Source of the DNA: Psychrobacter sp.
GTDB taxonomy: Bacteria; Pseudomonadota; Gammaproteobacteria; Pseudomonadales; Moraxellaceae
Assembly (NCBI RefSeq): GCF_030454045.1
Contig: NZ_JAKDJE010000017.1
Span: 1-47,924 of the forward strand
Length of the DNA: 47,924 nucleotides
Direction: 5' to 3'
The notes below the pieces were generated by a model. It was not told where the DNA came from and searched no databases. It saw nothing but the letters and a program-made list of their open reading frames with translations. The translations under genes and the position numbers were made by a program. This document shows, one piece after another, positions 26,045 to 34,750 of this stretch; position 1 is the stretch's first letter; each line of letters begins with the position of its first letter.

Positions 26045-26490
26045 TTTATATACTCATTTGCTCATTTTACTCATTAAATACAATCTAGTAATCTGGCTCC
26101 TGACCAAAAAGTCAGTTAATTTCACTGTCTATACAAGCATTATGCCAACTCATATGCAAACACTCTTACATACACTCCACCATCACACCCAACATAATGA
26201 TTTTACTTTGGTTTTGACTGTATATTTTTTTTACTAACATGACAAAGCTGGTTTAGCTATTTTTTAATCAGCCTTTTACCGCTGATAACCATTAGATAAA
26301 TAACGGTTTGCACCAAATTGTGGCGTTTTTCGTTAATATGCACCATTTTTTAGCATTCAAACTTGGACTATTAACACACTATGTCAGGCTGCCCTTTCTA
26401 CTTATAAGGATAACTATGAGTAAATGCGCTTAAGGATTCTTTTGACAACCCACATTTGCACAATTGAGTCGCAAGATAGGTAGATTGCAA
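26045..26490. other. Spacer upstream of ureD
   Basis: AT-rich divergent region with no convincing ORF. It must contain the urease promoter. A TTGACA at 26441-26446 points rightward, toward the structured RNA candidate, but has no good -10 box at the usual distance. Confidence 0.3.
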
Positions 26491-26607
26491 GGCAGTTAAT
26501 CAGGTATTCTATGTTAAAAAGTATGGTGAGACACTGCTCTATGATATCCATATCGGGGTAAGTTTCTGTGGGATACGCCTGATTTGCAGATAGAATCTGC
26601 CTTTTTT
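26491..26607 (+). ncRNA. Candidate structured RNA ending in a terminator, upstream of clpP
   Basis: A compact fold is visible. AATCAGGTATTC (26498-26509) pairs with GGATA (26571-26575) and CCTGATT (26578-26584), about 12 pairs with a two-base bulge. It is followed at once by a terminator hairpin GCAGAT/ATCTGC (26586-26600) and a T6 run. GGCAG (26491-26495) could instead pair with the terminator's CTGCC, giving two exclusive folds. The terminator ends about 190 bases before clpP and does not follow any plus-strand ORF. It could be a small RNA or a leader with an attenuator. I do not recognise a known family. Confidence 0.35.
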
Positions 26608-26799
26608 GGATATTCTTTCAACTTATATATAAAAATAGAGCGTACTCACTTTTTCACCTATTTTATGCACAAACGGGTTTTATAGGCTTGAATAGTGGGC
26701 GTAGTCCCCCTATAAACTACCCATTAGCACAAAACATACCAGACAATAAAACCATTTTAACTGTTTTTTATTTTATCCCTTTATCGATAGGACTTTTCT

Positions 26800-27474
26800 A
26801 TGACAGATTATGAACGCATCACTGCTAACCCACATTTTGATATGCTAATGAGCGCTCACAAAGAAGTACAAACCACCCAAGCGGCGCTAGTACCAATGGT
26901 GGTTGAGCAGTCTTCACGCGGTGAACGCTCGTTTGATATTTTTTCACGCCTATTGCGTGAGCGTGTGATCTTTTTGACAGGCCAAGTCGAAGACAACATG
27001 GCTAACCTTATCGTTGCACAGCTACTATTCTTAGAAGCTGAAAACCCTGACAAAGACATTCATTTGTATATCAACTCACCAGGCGGCTCAGTAAGTGCAG
27101 GCTTGGCAATCTTTGATACCATGAACTTTATCAAACCTGAAGTATCCACCATCTGTATGGGCGGTGCTTATAGCATGGGCTCATTCTTGTTGGCCGCGGG
27201 TCAAAAAGGTAAGCGCTACTCACTCGCCAATGCTCGCGTGATGATTCACCAGCCATCAGGCGGCGCGCAAGGTCAAGCGACTGATATCGAGATTAATGCT
27301 CGTGAAATCCTTAAAACTCGTGCACGTCTAAACAAAATCTTAGCGGAGCGTACCGGTCAGCCAATAGAAAAAATTGAAAAAGACGTTGAGCGTGATTATT
27401 GGTTAGATGCTGAGGAAGCCAAAGAATACGGTTTGGTTGACGAAGTATTAGAGCGCCGTCCTGAATCTTTGTAA
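26800..27474 (+). CDS. clpP: ATP-dependent Clp protease proteolytic subunit ClpP
   Basis: A 224-residue serine protease that forms the ClpP tetradecamer and works with ClpX. The catalytic triad is Ser125 (GGAYSMGSFLLAAG), His150 (VMIHQPSGGAQGQATDI) and Asp199 (VERDYWLDAEEA), with the same spacings as E. coli ClpP. The residue run before Ser is GGAY rather than the common GQAA, a mild variation. The N-terminal 25-30 residues include a propeptide-like segment (VPMVVEQSSRGERSFDIFSRLL is the usual mature start region). AGGA precedes ATG by seven bases. clpX follows after 186 bases. tig, usually immediately upstream, is 7.7 kb away, beyond the urease operon. Confidence 0.96.
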   Translation: MTDYERITANPHFDMLMSAHKEVQTTQAALVPMVVEQSSRGERSFDIFSRLLRERVIFLTGQVEDNMANLIVAQLLFLEAENPDKDIHLYINSPGGSVSAGLAIFDTMNFIKPEVSTICMGGAYSMGSFLLAAGQKGKRYSLANARVMIHQPSGGAQGQATDIEINAREILKTRARLNKILAERTGQPIEKIEKDVERDYWLDAEEAKEYGLVDEVLERRPESL

Positions 27475-27660
27475 TCTCAAATAAGCGCTACGCCTCTCAA
27501 ACGAGTGCGCCATCATAAGAATAGTTATAGTCTGTTTGTATGGTAAATCAATATGCCGCTCATACCTGATAGATCGTAAGCAGGTATGAGCGTTCAACCA
27601 ATACAACCATCGATATGTCGCAAATAGACTAACCAGTTTTAAACTTTAGGAGCGCCTTTT

Positions 27661-28935
27661 ATGGCAGAAGATAACACCCCGCATTGTTCGTTTTGTGGTA
27701 AAGCCAAAAGTGATGTACAGCAGCTGATTGCCGCTGATGACGCCAATATCTGCAATGAATGTATCGAGCTATGTACTGATCTAATCGCAGACAGTGCAGA
27801 ACACAGCGATGACGACAGCGACGTAGATACCTCATGGGTCAACAAAAAGCTACCTACCCCAAAAGAGCTGCGTGCCAAGCTTGATGAGTATGTCATCGGT
27901 CAGGACGCTGCCAAAAAAGCGTTATCGGTCGCAGTATATAATCATTACAAACGTCTAAAAGTCAGCCAGACACTCGCCAATGACAGCAAAAAAGCCAAAA
28001 TCGGTGCTGATGACGCGATGGTAGAATTGGCAAAAAGTAACATTTTGCTGATTGGCCCAACGGGTTCTGGTAAGACCTTGCTGGCGCAAACCTTGGCTCG
28101 TCTGCTTGATGTGCCATTTGCAATGGCTGATGCCACCACCTTAACCGAAGCAGGGTATGTCGGTGAAGACGTTGAGAACATCGTACAAAAGCTACTACAA
28201 GCGTCTGACTACGATGTGGCCAAAGCGGAACAAGGCATCATCTATATTGATGAAATCGACAAAATCAGTAAAAAAGGCGACAACCCATCGATCACGCGTG
28301 ACGTGTCGGGCGAAGGCGTGCAGCAAGCGCTACTCAAGCTAATCGAAGGTACGGTTGCTGCGATTCCGCCGCACGGTGGTCGTAAGCACCCACAGCAAGA
28401 GCTGATCCAAGTCGATACCAGTAACATTCTGATCATCGTGGGCGGCGCGTTTGCAGGACTTGATAAAGTCATTCAGCAACGTACCGAAAAAGGTGGTATC
28501 GGCTTTAACGCGGATGTCAGCTCAAAAGACGACAGTCGTCGTAGCTCAGACTTGCTACAAGAAGTTGAGCCAGAAGATTTGATCAAGTTTGGTTTGATTC
28601 CTGAGCTGATCGGTCGTCTACCTGTGCTTGCAGCGCTCAAAGAGCTTGATGAAGAAGCCTTGGTACAAATCCTTACCGAACCTAAGAACGCACTGGTCAA
28701 ACAGTACAAGTACTTGTTCGATATGGAAGGTGCTGAGATCAGCTTTACAGACGAAGCACTTGATGCCATCGCCAAAAAAGCAATGGAGCGCAAGACGGGT
28801 GCGCGTGGTCTACGTTCTATCGTCGAGAACGCTTTGCTTGAAACCATGTATGAACTGCCATCTATGGAAAATGCCAAAACGGTCTTGGTTGATGCTGAAG
28901 TCATCAATGAAGGTAAAATTCCTAAGATTGCTTAA
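27661..28935 (+). CDS. clpX: ATP-dependent Clp protease ATP-binding subunit ClpX
   Basis: A 424-residue AAA+ unfoldase that recognises tagged substrates and feeds them into ClpP. The N-terminal C4 zinc-binding domain has HCSFCGK and ICNECIELC. Walker A is GPTGSGKTLLAQTLA, Walker B IIYIDEIDKI, pore loop GYVGEDVEN, sensor-like RDVSGEGVQQALLKLIEGT, the IGF-type loop equivalent is IGFNADV, and sensor 2 is TGARGLRSIVE. Length is normal. AGGAG lies eight bases before the ATG. A separate promoter in the 186-base gap from clpP is possible. A terminator follows; lon is not adjacent. Confidence 0.97.
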   Translation: MAEDNTPHCSFCGKAKSDVQQLIAADDANICNECIELCTDLIADSAEHSDDDSDVDTSWVNKKLPTPKELRAKLDEYVIGQDAAKKALSVAVYNHYKRLKVSQTLANDSKKAKIGADDAMVELAKSNILLIGPTGSGKTLLAQTLARLLDVPFAMADATTLTEAGYVGEDVENIVQKLLQASDYDVAKAEQGIIYIDEIDKISKKGDNPSITRDVSGEGVQQALLKLIEGTVAAIPPHGGRKHPQQELIQVDTSNILIIVGGAFAGLDKVIQQRTEKGGIGFNADVSSKDDSRRSSDLLQEVEPEDLIKFGLIPELIGRLPVLAALKELDEEALVQILTEPKNALVKQYKYLFDMEGAEISFTDEALDAIAKKAMERKTGARGLRSIVENALLETMYELPSMENAKTVLVDAEVINEGKIPKIA

Positions 28936-28983
28936 CGCGTCATTAGGTTTGGGTCACTCATTATCGATAGTGAGTGATTCAAA

Positions 28984-29020
28984 AAAGCGTCTGGCCTTTT
29001 AAGCCACGGCGCTTTTTTTG
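28984..29020 (+). terminator. Terminator after clpX
   Basis: AAAAAGCGTCTGGC pairs imperfectly with GCCACGGCGCTTTTT around CTTTTAA and is followed by T7. It lies about 50 bases past the clpX stop. Confidence 0.75.
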
Positions 29021-29240
29021 TGCCTACTCATCCCCTAAACCTCTTCTCAATGATGCAACTAACCTTAATACCGTCAGATTCTTAGCGCCTTAGCACTCTA
29101 GAAGTAACCGCATAATAAAATGATAGCAGCGTTTATCAATCGCATGTAAGCCTCATGATTAATCATGCTAATGTAAATAGCAACGATGTATGCCCATCAT
29201 GAATAATACAAAGGACTGTTTATTATGCTTAACAATATAA

Positions 29241-29867
29241 CTACGATGGCGTCCTCATTACGTCAGCACCTACCCTTTTTGGGGCGTGGTTTATGGCACC
29301 AAAGCGTTTTTGCCATTAATCAAAAATAGTGTCAAACAAAGCGAAGTGACGAGTGATAATCAGGACGATCAACCCCACCAGTTTAAAGAGCATGGTCATG
29401 TTATCAATATTTCCAGCCTGTTTGGTTTGACCGCTCAGCCTTCATATTCTGCTTATAATGCCAGTAAGTTTGCCGTACGCGCCTTTACAGAGAGCTTGCG
29501 TCAAGAGCTTAACATTCAAAACTGCGGGGTGTCAGCGACCTGCATCCATCCGAGCGGTATCAAAACCAATATCGCCAATAGTGCGCGGGGCAATGACAGT
29601 ACCCGTACCGTCGGTATGCCTACTGGTGACAAGGCCATTAGAAGCTTTAATAAGCTATTAAAATTCGATGCCAGCGAAGCAGCTTGGATTATCCTGCAGG
29701 CCGCCGCGACCAATCAACAGCGCTGCTTAATTGGTAACGATGCCAAATTTGTTGATGCCGTTCAGCGGGTCTTTCCAGCGCATTACAGCCAAGTGCTCAA
29801 TGACGTTAATAGCCTATCACGCAAACTAAAACCACGTCGTCATAAAACATCAAAGGCAGCGACATAA
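29241..29867 (+). pseudogene. 5'-truncated short-chain dehydrogenase/reductase (SDR)
   Basis: The frame encodes the C-terminal two thirds of a classical SDR: the FWGVVYGTKAFLPLIK segment, the catalytic Ser in INISSLFGL, the YSAYNASKFA active-site Tyr-x3-Lys, and GVSATCIHPSGIKTNIA. The N-terminal Rossmann strand with TGxxxGIG and the NNAG motif are absent. Upstream in the same frame a TAA stands at 29238-29240 and no ATG occurs; the only start-like codon is GTG at 29286. A different short frame from ATG 29224 overlaps the junction, suggesting that the 5' part was deleted rather than frameshifted. Without a cofactor-binding domain the product cannot be a working SDR. Confidence 0.8.
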
Positions 29868-29921
29868 CGGAATCGTGTTATACATCCTCTGTAGGATCAG
29901 CCAACAAAGATCACTCATAAG

Positions 29922-29956
29922 AAAAGCCCAGCTATGAGCGTAGCTGGGCTTTTTTA
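29922..29956. terminator. Terminator between the SDR remnant and the PTS-IIC-like gene
   Basis: Near-perfect stem AAAGCCCAGCTA / TAGCTGGGCTTT around TGAGCG, followed by T-rich sequence on both strands. The two genes converge here. Confidence 0.88.
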
Positions 29957-30012
29957 CATGAATAGTATTTATAAGGCGACTGATAGCGATTTTAAAAACT
30001 GACATCAAACCA

Positions 30013-31107
30013 TTAAGGCAGCTTCATATCACCATTAACGATCAGACCAGCGCGGCGCATGACAAAGGCCGTTACCCATGCAATCAGGGCAGGCAATACA
30101 AACATCAGCAGGACAATCGCTGTCCATAATTGGGTCGTACTCATGATTTCTTGTGATGCTTCAACAACGCCGAACACACCAACCAGACCAGCGGTTCCCA
30201 TGCCCGCCCCTGTCGCTGTACACGCCAGCCCAAAGCCAACCGTAGCAATCGGCCCGACAATGGCACTGGCAACCACCGCAGGCAGCAGGATAATCGGCTT
30301 TTTGAGTACGTTTGGAATCTGGAGCATGCTTGTGCCCAAACCTTGCGATATCAGGCCGCTCACGCCATTGTCTTTATAACTGGCAACGGCAAAGCCCACC
30401 ATATGCGCCGCGCAGCCAACAACAGCAGCCCCACCTGCCACACCACCAAGTCCAATCGCAATGCAAATGGCGGCGCTCGATGTCGGCAGGGTCAGCAAAA
30501 TACCGACCACAACTGCAATGACGATACCCATCAACAATGGCTGTAGCTCAGTCGCTGCTTGGATACCATAGCCAATAGCATTGACGGCGGCCACCACTGG
30601 TGGATTGAGCCACGCGCACACAGCGAGCGCCACGCCGCAGACCACCAATGGAATCAGTAAGATGTCCAGCTTGGTTTTGCCCGCCACCCACGAGCCTGCA
30701 CGATAAGCAAACACCGCGCTCAAATATGCCCCAATCGGGTTACCAGGCACAGCGGTAAAGGTCGCCGGCGCACCGTCAACAGGGGTGAACAATGTACCTG
30801 CCATTAGTGCTTCAGAATGCGCACCCAACATACCTGCTACAAGGCAGCTAAGCATCACCAGCGTTGGCGCTTTTAAATAATAAGCAATGCCTACCCCAAT
30901 GCCCGCCCCCATCAATATTGAGGCAAGCTTACCCACGGCGATTAATGCGGGCAAATTCAACCAACCACCGATTTGCGAGATAATCAGACCTGCAATCAAG
31001 GTGACAAAAAGCCCTAACGCCATGCCCGTAAAGGCATCGATAAAATACTTTTGAAAGAACGCTTTGATAGTACCTGCTTGCGGTACTGCTGAGGGAGATG
31101 CTGTCAT
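30013..31107 (-). CDS. PTS_EIIC_2-type membrane transporter subunit, orphan
   Basis: A 364-residue integral membrane protein with about ten hydrophobic helices, rich in Gly, Ala and Val. It resembles the PTS transporter subunit IIC family PF13303, with blocks such as LFVTLIAGLIISQIGGWL, GIGVGIAYYLKAPTLVMLSC, LTLPTSSAAICIAIGLGG and AAVVGCAAHMVGFAV. This family is often not attached to a sugar phosphotransferase chain, and no EIIA, EIIB, HPr or EI gene is nearby. The substrate is unknown. The second Met (third codon) is preferred: AAGAG lies seven bases before it but only one base before the first. It lies downstream of the argS-SPOR unit behind a terminator. Confidence 0.75.
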   Translation of the reverse strand: MTASPSAVPQAGTIKAFFQKYFIDAFTGMALGLFVTLIAGLIISQIGGWLNLPALIAVGKLASILMGAGIGVGIAYYLKAPTLVMLSCLVAGMLGAHSEALMAGTLFTPVDGAPATFTAVPGNPIGAYLSAVFAYRAGSWVAGKTKLDILLIPLVVCGVALAVCAWLNPPVVAAVNAIGYGIQAATELQPLLMGIVIAVVVGILLTLPTSSAAICIAIGLGGVAGGAAVVGCAAHMVGFAVASYKDNGVSGLISQGLGTSMLQIPNVLKKPIILLPAVVASAIVGPIATVGFGLACTATGAGMGTAGLVGVFGVVEASQEIMSTTQLWTAIVLLMFVLPALIAWVTAFVMRRAGLIVNGDMKLP

Positions 31108-31175
31108 AACCATACTCTTTATGAATATTTTGATTAAGAAGAAAAGATAATAGAGTGCTTAATAAATTAAAGAGA

Positions 31176-31207
31176 TAAAAAAAGCGTCATGACGACGCTT
31201 TTTTATG
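31176..31207 (-). terminator. Terminator of the argS-SPOR operon
   Basis: Stem AAGCGTC / GACGCTT with an ATGA-type loop between A7 and T6 runs. It lies about 50 bases beyond the stop of the SPOR gene. Confidence 0.85.
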
Positions 31208-31255
31208 ATCACAAAGACTTCTTATATATACCGCTTATTATACATAGTGCTTGGA

Positions 31256-32050
31256 CTAACGACGCTGTTCAACGATAATAGAATCAATACCATTGTTTTG
31301 TAGACGCTGCTGTGCCGTGGTCACCGCTTGACGGTTATTCATCGGACGTGAGATTACCTGATAGATGGGCAAACCATTGCCAGTCGTGTTTTTGATCACT
31401 CTAGCATCCACACCCGCCATCAGTACTTGCGCGCGGCGGCGATCGGCTTCATCTGCATCACTAAAGCTATTGATCTGCAAAATATAGGTTGCAGCAGGTT
31501 TAGCCGCTTGAATACTCGCTGTACCAGCTCCTGCGTTGTTATTGCGAGTGGCGGCGCTATTGTTGCTAGCAGGTGGCGTACCATCATAAGTCGCATCTTC
31601 TTCGACCACAACGATATCGTCGCCTCCCTCATTACTATCAGGCTCAACTATAGTACGCTCGGCATTACCAAAACTGCCCGTACCATCGGTCTCTGTCGTC
31701 TCTGGTTGTGTCACCACAACATCCGGCTCAAACGCGCCAATATCTCCTATCTGATCGTTATCAATCTCAGCGATATCTTCATCAGGAATCGTTGCCATCT
31801 CTTGATTAGGCAAAATATCGTAGAACTCATAATCGCCATTATCGGTATCGGTATCTACGCGCGGTTGCACTTGCCTGTCAGGATCACTCTTAGCGCTACC
31901 ATCGGCAGGACTAAAGTTAAATAATGGTGAGAGGTAGATAAATACCCCGATCATAAGGGTCAATATGGCCCCAACAAACATCCACAATAAGCCCGATACG
32001 CTACTTGATTTGCGCTTTTCTGTTGCGCCTTTCGGTTTTTTGGCTAGCAT
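31256..32050 (-). CDS. SPOR-domain inner-membrane protein
   Basis: A 264-residue bitopic protein. A short Lys/Arg-rich cytoplasmic start (MLAKKPKGATEKRKSS) precedes one transmembrane helix (about 19-44). A long acidic, Asp/Glu/Thr-rich periplasmic linker follows (about 50-185). The C-terminal SPOR domain begins TYILQINSFSDADEADRRRAQ and ends GIDSIIVEQ. SPOR domains bind glycan strands lacking peptide stems and so target proteins to the division septum, as in FtsN. The gene follows argS by 87 bases on the same strand, an arrangement seen in other gammaproteobacteria such as Pseudomonas. It is FtsN-like in architecture but lacks evidence of FtsN's essential segment, so I leave the symbol blank. 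Confidence 0.85.
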   Translation of the reverse strand: MLAKKPKGATEKRKSSSVSGLLWMFVGAILTLMIGVFIYLSPLFNFSPADGSAKSDPDRQVQPRVDTDTDNGDYEFYDILPNQEMATIPDEDIAEIDNDQIGDIGAFEPDVVVTQPETTETDGTGSFGNAERTIVEPDSNEGGDDIVVVEEDATYDGTPPASNNSAATRNNNAGAGTASIQAAKPAATYILQINSFSDADEADRRRAQVLMAGVDARVIKNTTGNGLPIYQVISRPMNNRQAVTTAQQRLQNNGIDSIIVEQRR

Positions 32051-32137
32051 GGATCTCGTTCTCCCTACTGAATTTAACGGTCATCATCGAATTACTGCTA
32101 TCAGCTGTCTATACGTGTTGTATATAGCAAAAAGTGA

Positions 32138-33967
32138 CTACATAGCAGAGGGCGCAGACAAGCCAAGTAGACCCAAGCCATTTGCCAGTACTTGTCTAAC
32201 AGCTTTGGACAAACGCAAACGCGCTTGCATTAATTCAAGCTCGTCAGCACTTGGCGTCTCCCCTGAAGTGACGCTGATTGGCAAGATACGATTGGTGTCG
32301 TACCAGCCGTGGAATAAAGCCGCAAGCTCTTTTAGGTAGTTGGTCAAGACATGTGGCTCATAACCCGTCGCAGCGCGCAGGAGGGTGGCTGGATAGCCTG
32401 CCAATAGCTTAATTAGCTCATTTTCATTGGGCGCATTAAGCAATTCTTGATGTGCCAAACCAACCGCATCATCTACCATAAGCCCACTATTTTGTAGCTT
32501 CTCAAGCACGCGACAAACGCGAGCATGCGCATACTGGATATAATATACCTGATTATCTTTACTTTGTGACTTGGCAAGCTCTAAGTCAAAATCAATATGC
32601 ACTTCAGGCTTACGTGCCACGTAGTAAAAACGCGCCGCATCATTGCCAACTTCTGCGCGCAAATCACGCAAGGTGACGAACTGACCTGAACGCGAGGACA
32701 TTTGTACTTTTTCACTGCCGCGCCACAATGCCACAAACTGTACCAATACAACATCAAGGCGTTCTGCATCGATTCCCAACGCGAGCAGCGCCGCTTTTAC
32801 GCGTGGCACATAACCATGGTGGTCTGCGCCCCAAACGTTAATCACTTTATCAAAGCCGCGATCAAACTTGTTTTTATGATAAGCAATGTCCGAGGCAAAA
32901 TACGTCGACTGACCATTAGCACGGCGAACCACGCGGTCTTTTTCATCACCAAAATCGGTCGATTTAAACCAGATGTTGCCGTCTTTTTCGTACAAGTAGC
33001 CTTTGTCATCGAGTATTTGCAGTACAGGCTCAATCTCGCTATCAATCGATCTTTCACTGAACCAGCACTCGTAGCTCACACCAAAGTCGTTTAAATCGTC
33101 TTTGATATCGGCCAAAATACTGCTCAAGGCGGCATTTAAAAACAGCGCATAGTTGTCACCAAGCAAGGCTTTGCTATTCGCAATCAAGCCATCAATATGC
33201 GCTTCTTTGTCACCTGAAATGAGCGTTTTTTCGCCATCCGCATTGATCTCAAACGTTGCGTCTTCTGGTACGTCTTTGGCAACATCGGCAAAACGATGAA
33301 CGTAGCTGTCACCATGCTGCGTTTTTAATGTCTGTGCGATATCGCGAACGTAGTCGCCTTGATAGGCATTGACTGGGAAAGTGACCGTTTCGCCATTCAA
33401 TTCTAAATAACGCAAATAGGTACTGGTCGCCAAAATATCCATCTGACGACCCGCGTCATTGACATAATACTCACGTGTGACGTCGTAACCGATGGCTTCT
33501 AGCAAGTTTGACACACTCATACCAAACGCTGCACCGCGCCCATGACCCACATGCAGGCTTGAGGTGGGATTGGCAGAAACGAACTCGACTTGTATCTTTT
33601 GACCGTCAAACTGGTTGCTCAAACCAAAACGATCTTGCTGAGCAAAAATATCGTCTAATACCGCAAACTTAGCTTCCGAGTTTAAAAATACGTTGATAAA
33701 CCCAGGGCCTGCGATTTCTACTTGGCGAATGTCTTGATTCTCAGGGAGTGCATTGACGATTTTTTCGGCAAGTTGGCGTGGATTGGCCTTGGCCGCTTTG
33801 GCCGCCGTCAGCGCGATATTGCTGGCAAAATCACCATGGCTAAGGTCTTTGGTGCGGGTGATTTGGCTGTTGTTTTGCCAGTCGCTTGGTAGCGTACCAT
33901 CTGCTTGTAGGGTTTGAATCGCATCATTAAATAGGGATGCAAGCGTATCAATTTGGGCTTGTGACAT
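32138..33967 (-). CDS. argS: Arginine--tRNA ligase
   Basis: A 609-residue class I aminoacyl-tRNA synthetase that charges tRNA-Arg. The N-terminal Add-1 domain precedes VEFVSANPTSSLHVGHGRGAAFG, which holds the HIGH-type motif HVGH. The catalytic core includes YYVNDAGRQMDILA, WGADHHGYVPR and the KMSKS-equivalent region KVQMSSRSGQFVTL. The C-terminal anticodon-binding DALR domain starts near 'VYYIQYAHARVCRVL' and ends with LLRAATGYEPHVLTNYLKELAALFHGWYD. The C-terminus carries the usual conserved 'RL.L..A.R.VLANGLGLLGLSAP' block. A downstream SPOR gene is probably co-transcribed. Confidence 0.96.
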   Translation of the reverse strand: MSQAQIDTLASLFNDAIQTLQADGTLPSDWQNNSQITRTKDLSHGDFASNIALTAAKAAKANPRQLAEKIVNALPENQDIRQVEIAGPGFINVFLNSEAKFAVLDDIFAQQDRFGLSNQFDGQKIQVEFVSANPTSSLHVGHGRGAAFGMSVSNLLEAIGYDVTREYYVNDAGRQMDILATSTYLRYLELNGETVTFPVNAYQGDYVRDIAQTLKTQHGDSYVHRFADVAKDVPEDATFEINADGEKTLISGDKEAHIDGLIANSKALLGDNYALFLNAALSSILADIKDDLNDFGVSYECWFSERSIDSEIEPVLQILDDKGYLYEKDGNIWFKSTDFGDEKDRVVRRANGQSTYFASDIAYHKNKFDRGFDKVINVWGADHHGYVPRVKAALLALGIDAERLDVVLVQFVALWRGSEKVQMSSRSGQFVTLRDLRAEVGNDAARFYYVARKPEVHIDFDLELAKSQSKDNQVYYIQYAHARVCRVLEKLQNSGLMVDDAVGLAHQELLNAPNENELIKLLAGYPATLLRAATGYEPHVLTNYLKELAALFHGWYDTNRILPISVTSGETPSADELELMQARLRLSKAVRQVLANGLGLLGLSAPSAM

Positions 33968-34425
33968 AGGGATTTGAACTCAATTAAATAAACAACAATA
34001 ACGGTATGAATGCGAGCAGTCGATAGCGGCCTATGATAGTAGCGACCGACATTGCAGGAACAAAATAATGTAAAAAGATAAGTAACCTGTAAATATAACA
34101 ATCTTTGCGTGGTATTGCACTATTTGCACCAAAATTAGCACTAAAATCTTGCCGTTATAAGGGCTAAATTGAGCGATGACGCCTGATAAAAAACGTTGAT
34201 GACCTTAAGTTCGACTCATCAAATATAAGGTGGACAACATAATGCGGTCTGTATAGGCGAGCGACTTTATTGGCCAATGACGCTACCAATTGTAGCATTC
34301 CTGTTGTCCAGTACTGAGCAGTCGTTTATACCTAACTGCTTCCACGTTATAATGGCGGTTTGCATTGCGCGTCTATTACGCTTCTACGCCATAGAAGGCG
34401 CCTTATTACCCTATAGGATTACGCC
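33968..34425. other. Divergent spacer between argS and the DUF2788 gene
   Basis: No ORF, RNA or clear hairpin is seen in about 460 bases. It must hold both promoters. A candidate -10 (TATAAT) at 34348-34353 lies about 75 bases before the DUF2788 start. Confidence 0.35.
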
Positions 34426-34644
34426 ATGTTTGCTATTGCTGCCGGTACTGTCACCAGTTGGGGCCTGTACGTTTTATTACCGATATTCATCGCTTTTTTG
34501 TTTTTTATCATGTGGGATATATCTAAAACGTCAGATGCTGGACGTGCTGGTACGTTTTGGATATTTTTAGCATTGGGTGCAGGCTCAGTTGGCTTTATCC
34601 TCAAAATAATCATGGAAGTCGCGTTCAAAAAATGGTTGATATAA
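34426..34644 (+). CDS. Small two-helix membrane protein, DUF2788-like
   Basis: A 72-residue protein with two transmembrane helices (about 10-30 and 43-63) joined by a short polar loop MWDISKTSDAGRAGTFWIF. The layout and the loop K(S)xAGRxGTF match the DUF2788 family of small membrane proteins in gammaproteobacteria, whose function is unknown. It ends with KKWLI. AGGA precedes ATG by about seven bases. It is preceded by the long spacer and followed by the 34688-34736 palindrome. Confidence 0.75.
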   Translation: MFAIAAGTVTSWGLYVLLPIFIAFLFFIMWDISKTSDAGRAGTFWIFLALGAGSVGFILKIIMEVAFKKWLI

Positions 34645-34687
34645 CCTACTCTTTCTTGATAGCGGCTCTATGATTAAAAAAGGGAAA

Positions 34688-34736
34688 TATCCGTCATGAC
34701 TGACACCCTCTACAAGGTGCCAGTCATGCTATCCGT
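34688..34736. repeat. Palindrome flanked by 7-bp direct repeats
   Basis: Arms CATGACTGACACC (34695-34707) and GGTGCCAGTCATG (34716-34728) pair with one mismatch around CTCTACAA. TATCCGT stands directly on both sides (34688-34694 and 34730-34736). There is no T run, so it is not an ordinary terminator. The direct repeats could be a target-site duplication of a tiny inserted element, or chance. Confidence 0.5.
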
Positions 34737-34750
34737 ACAGAGGCTGATCG

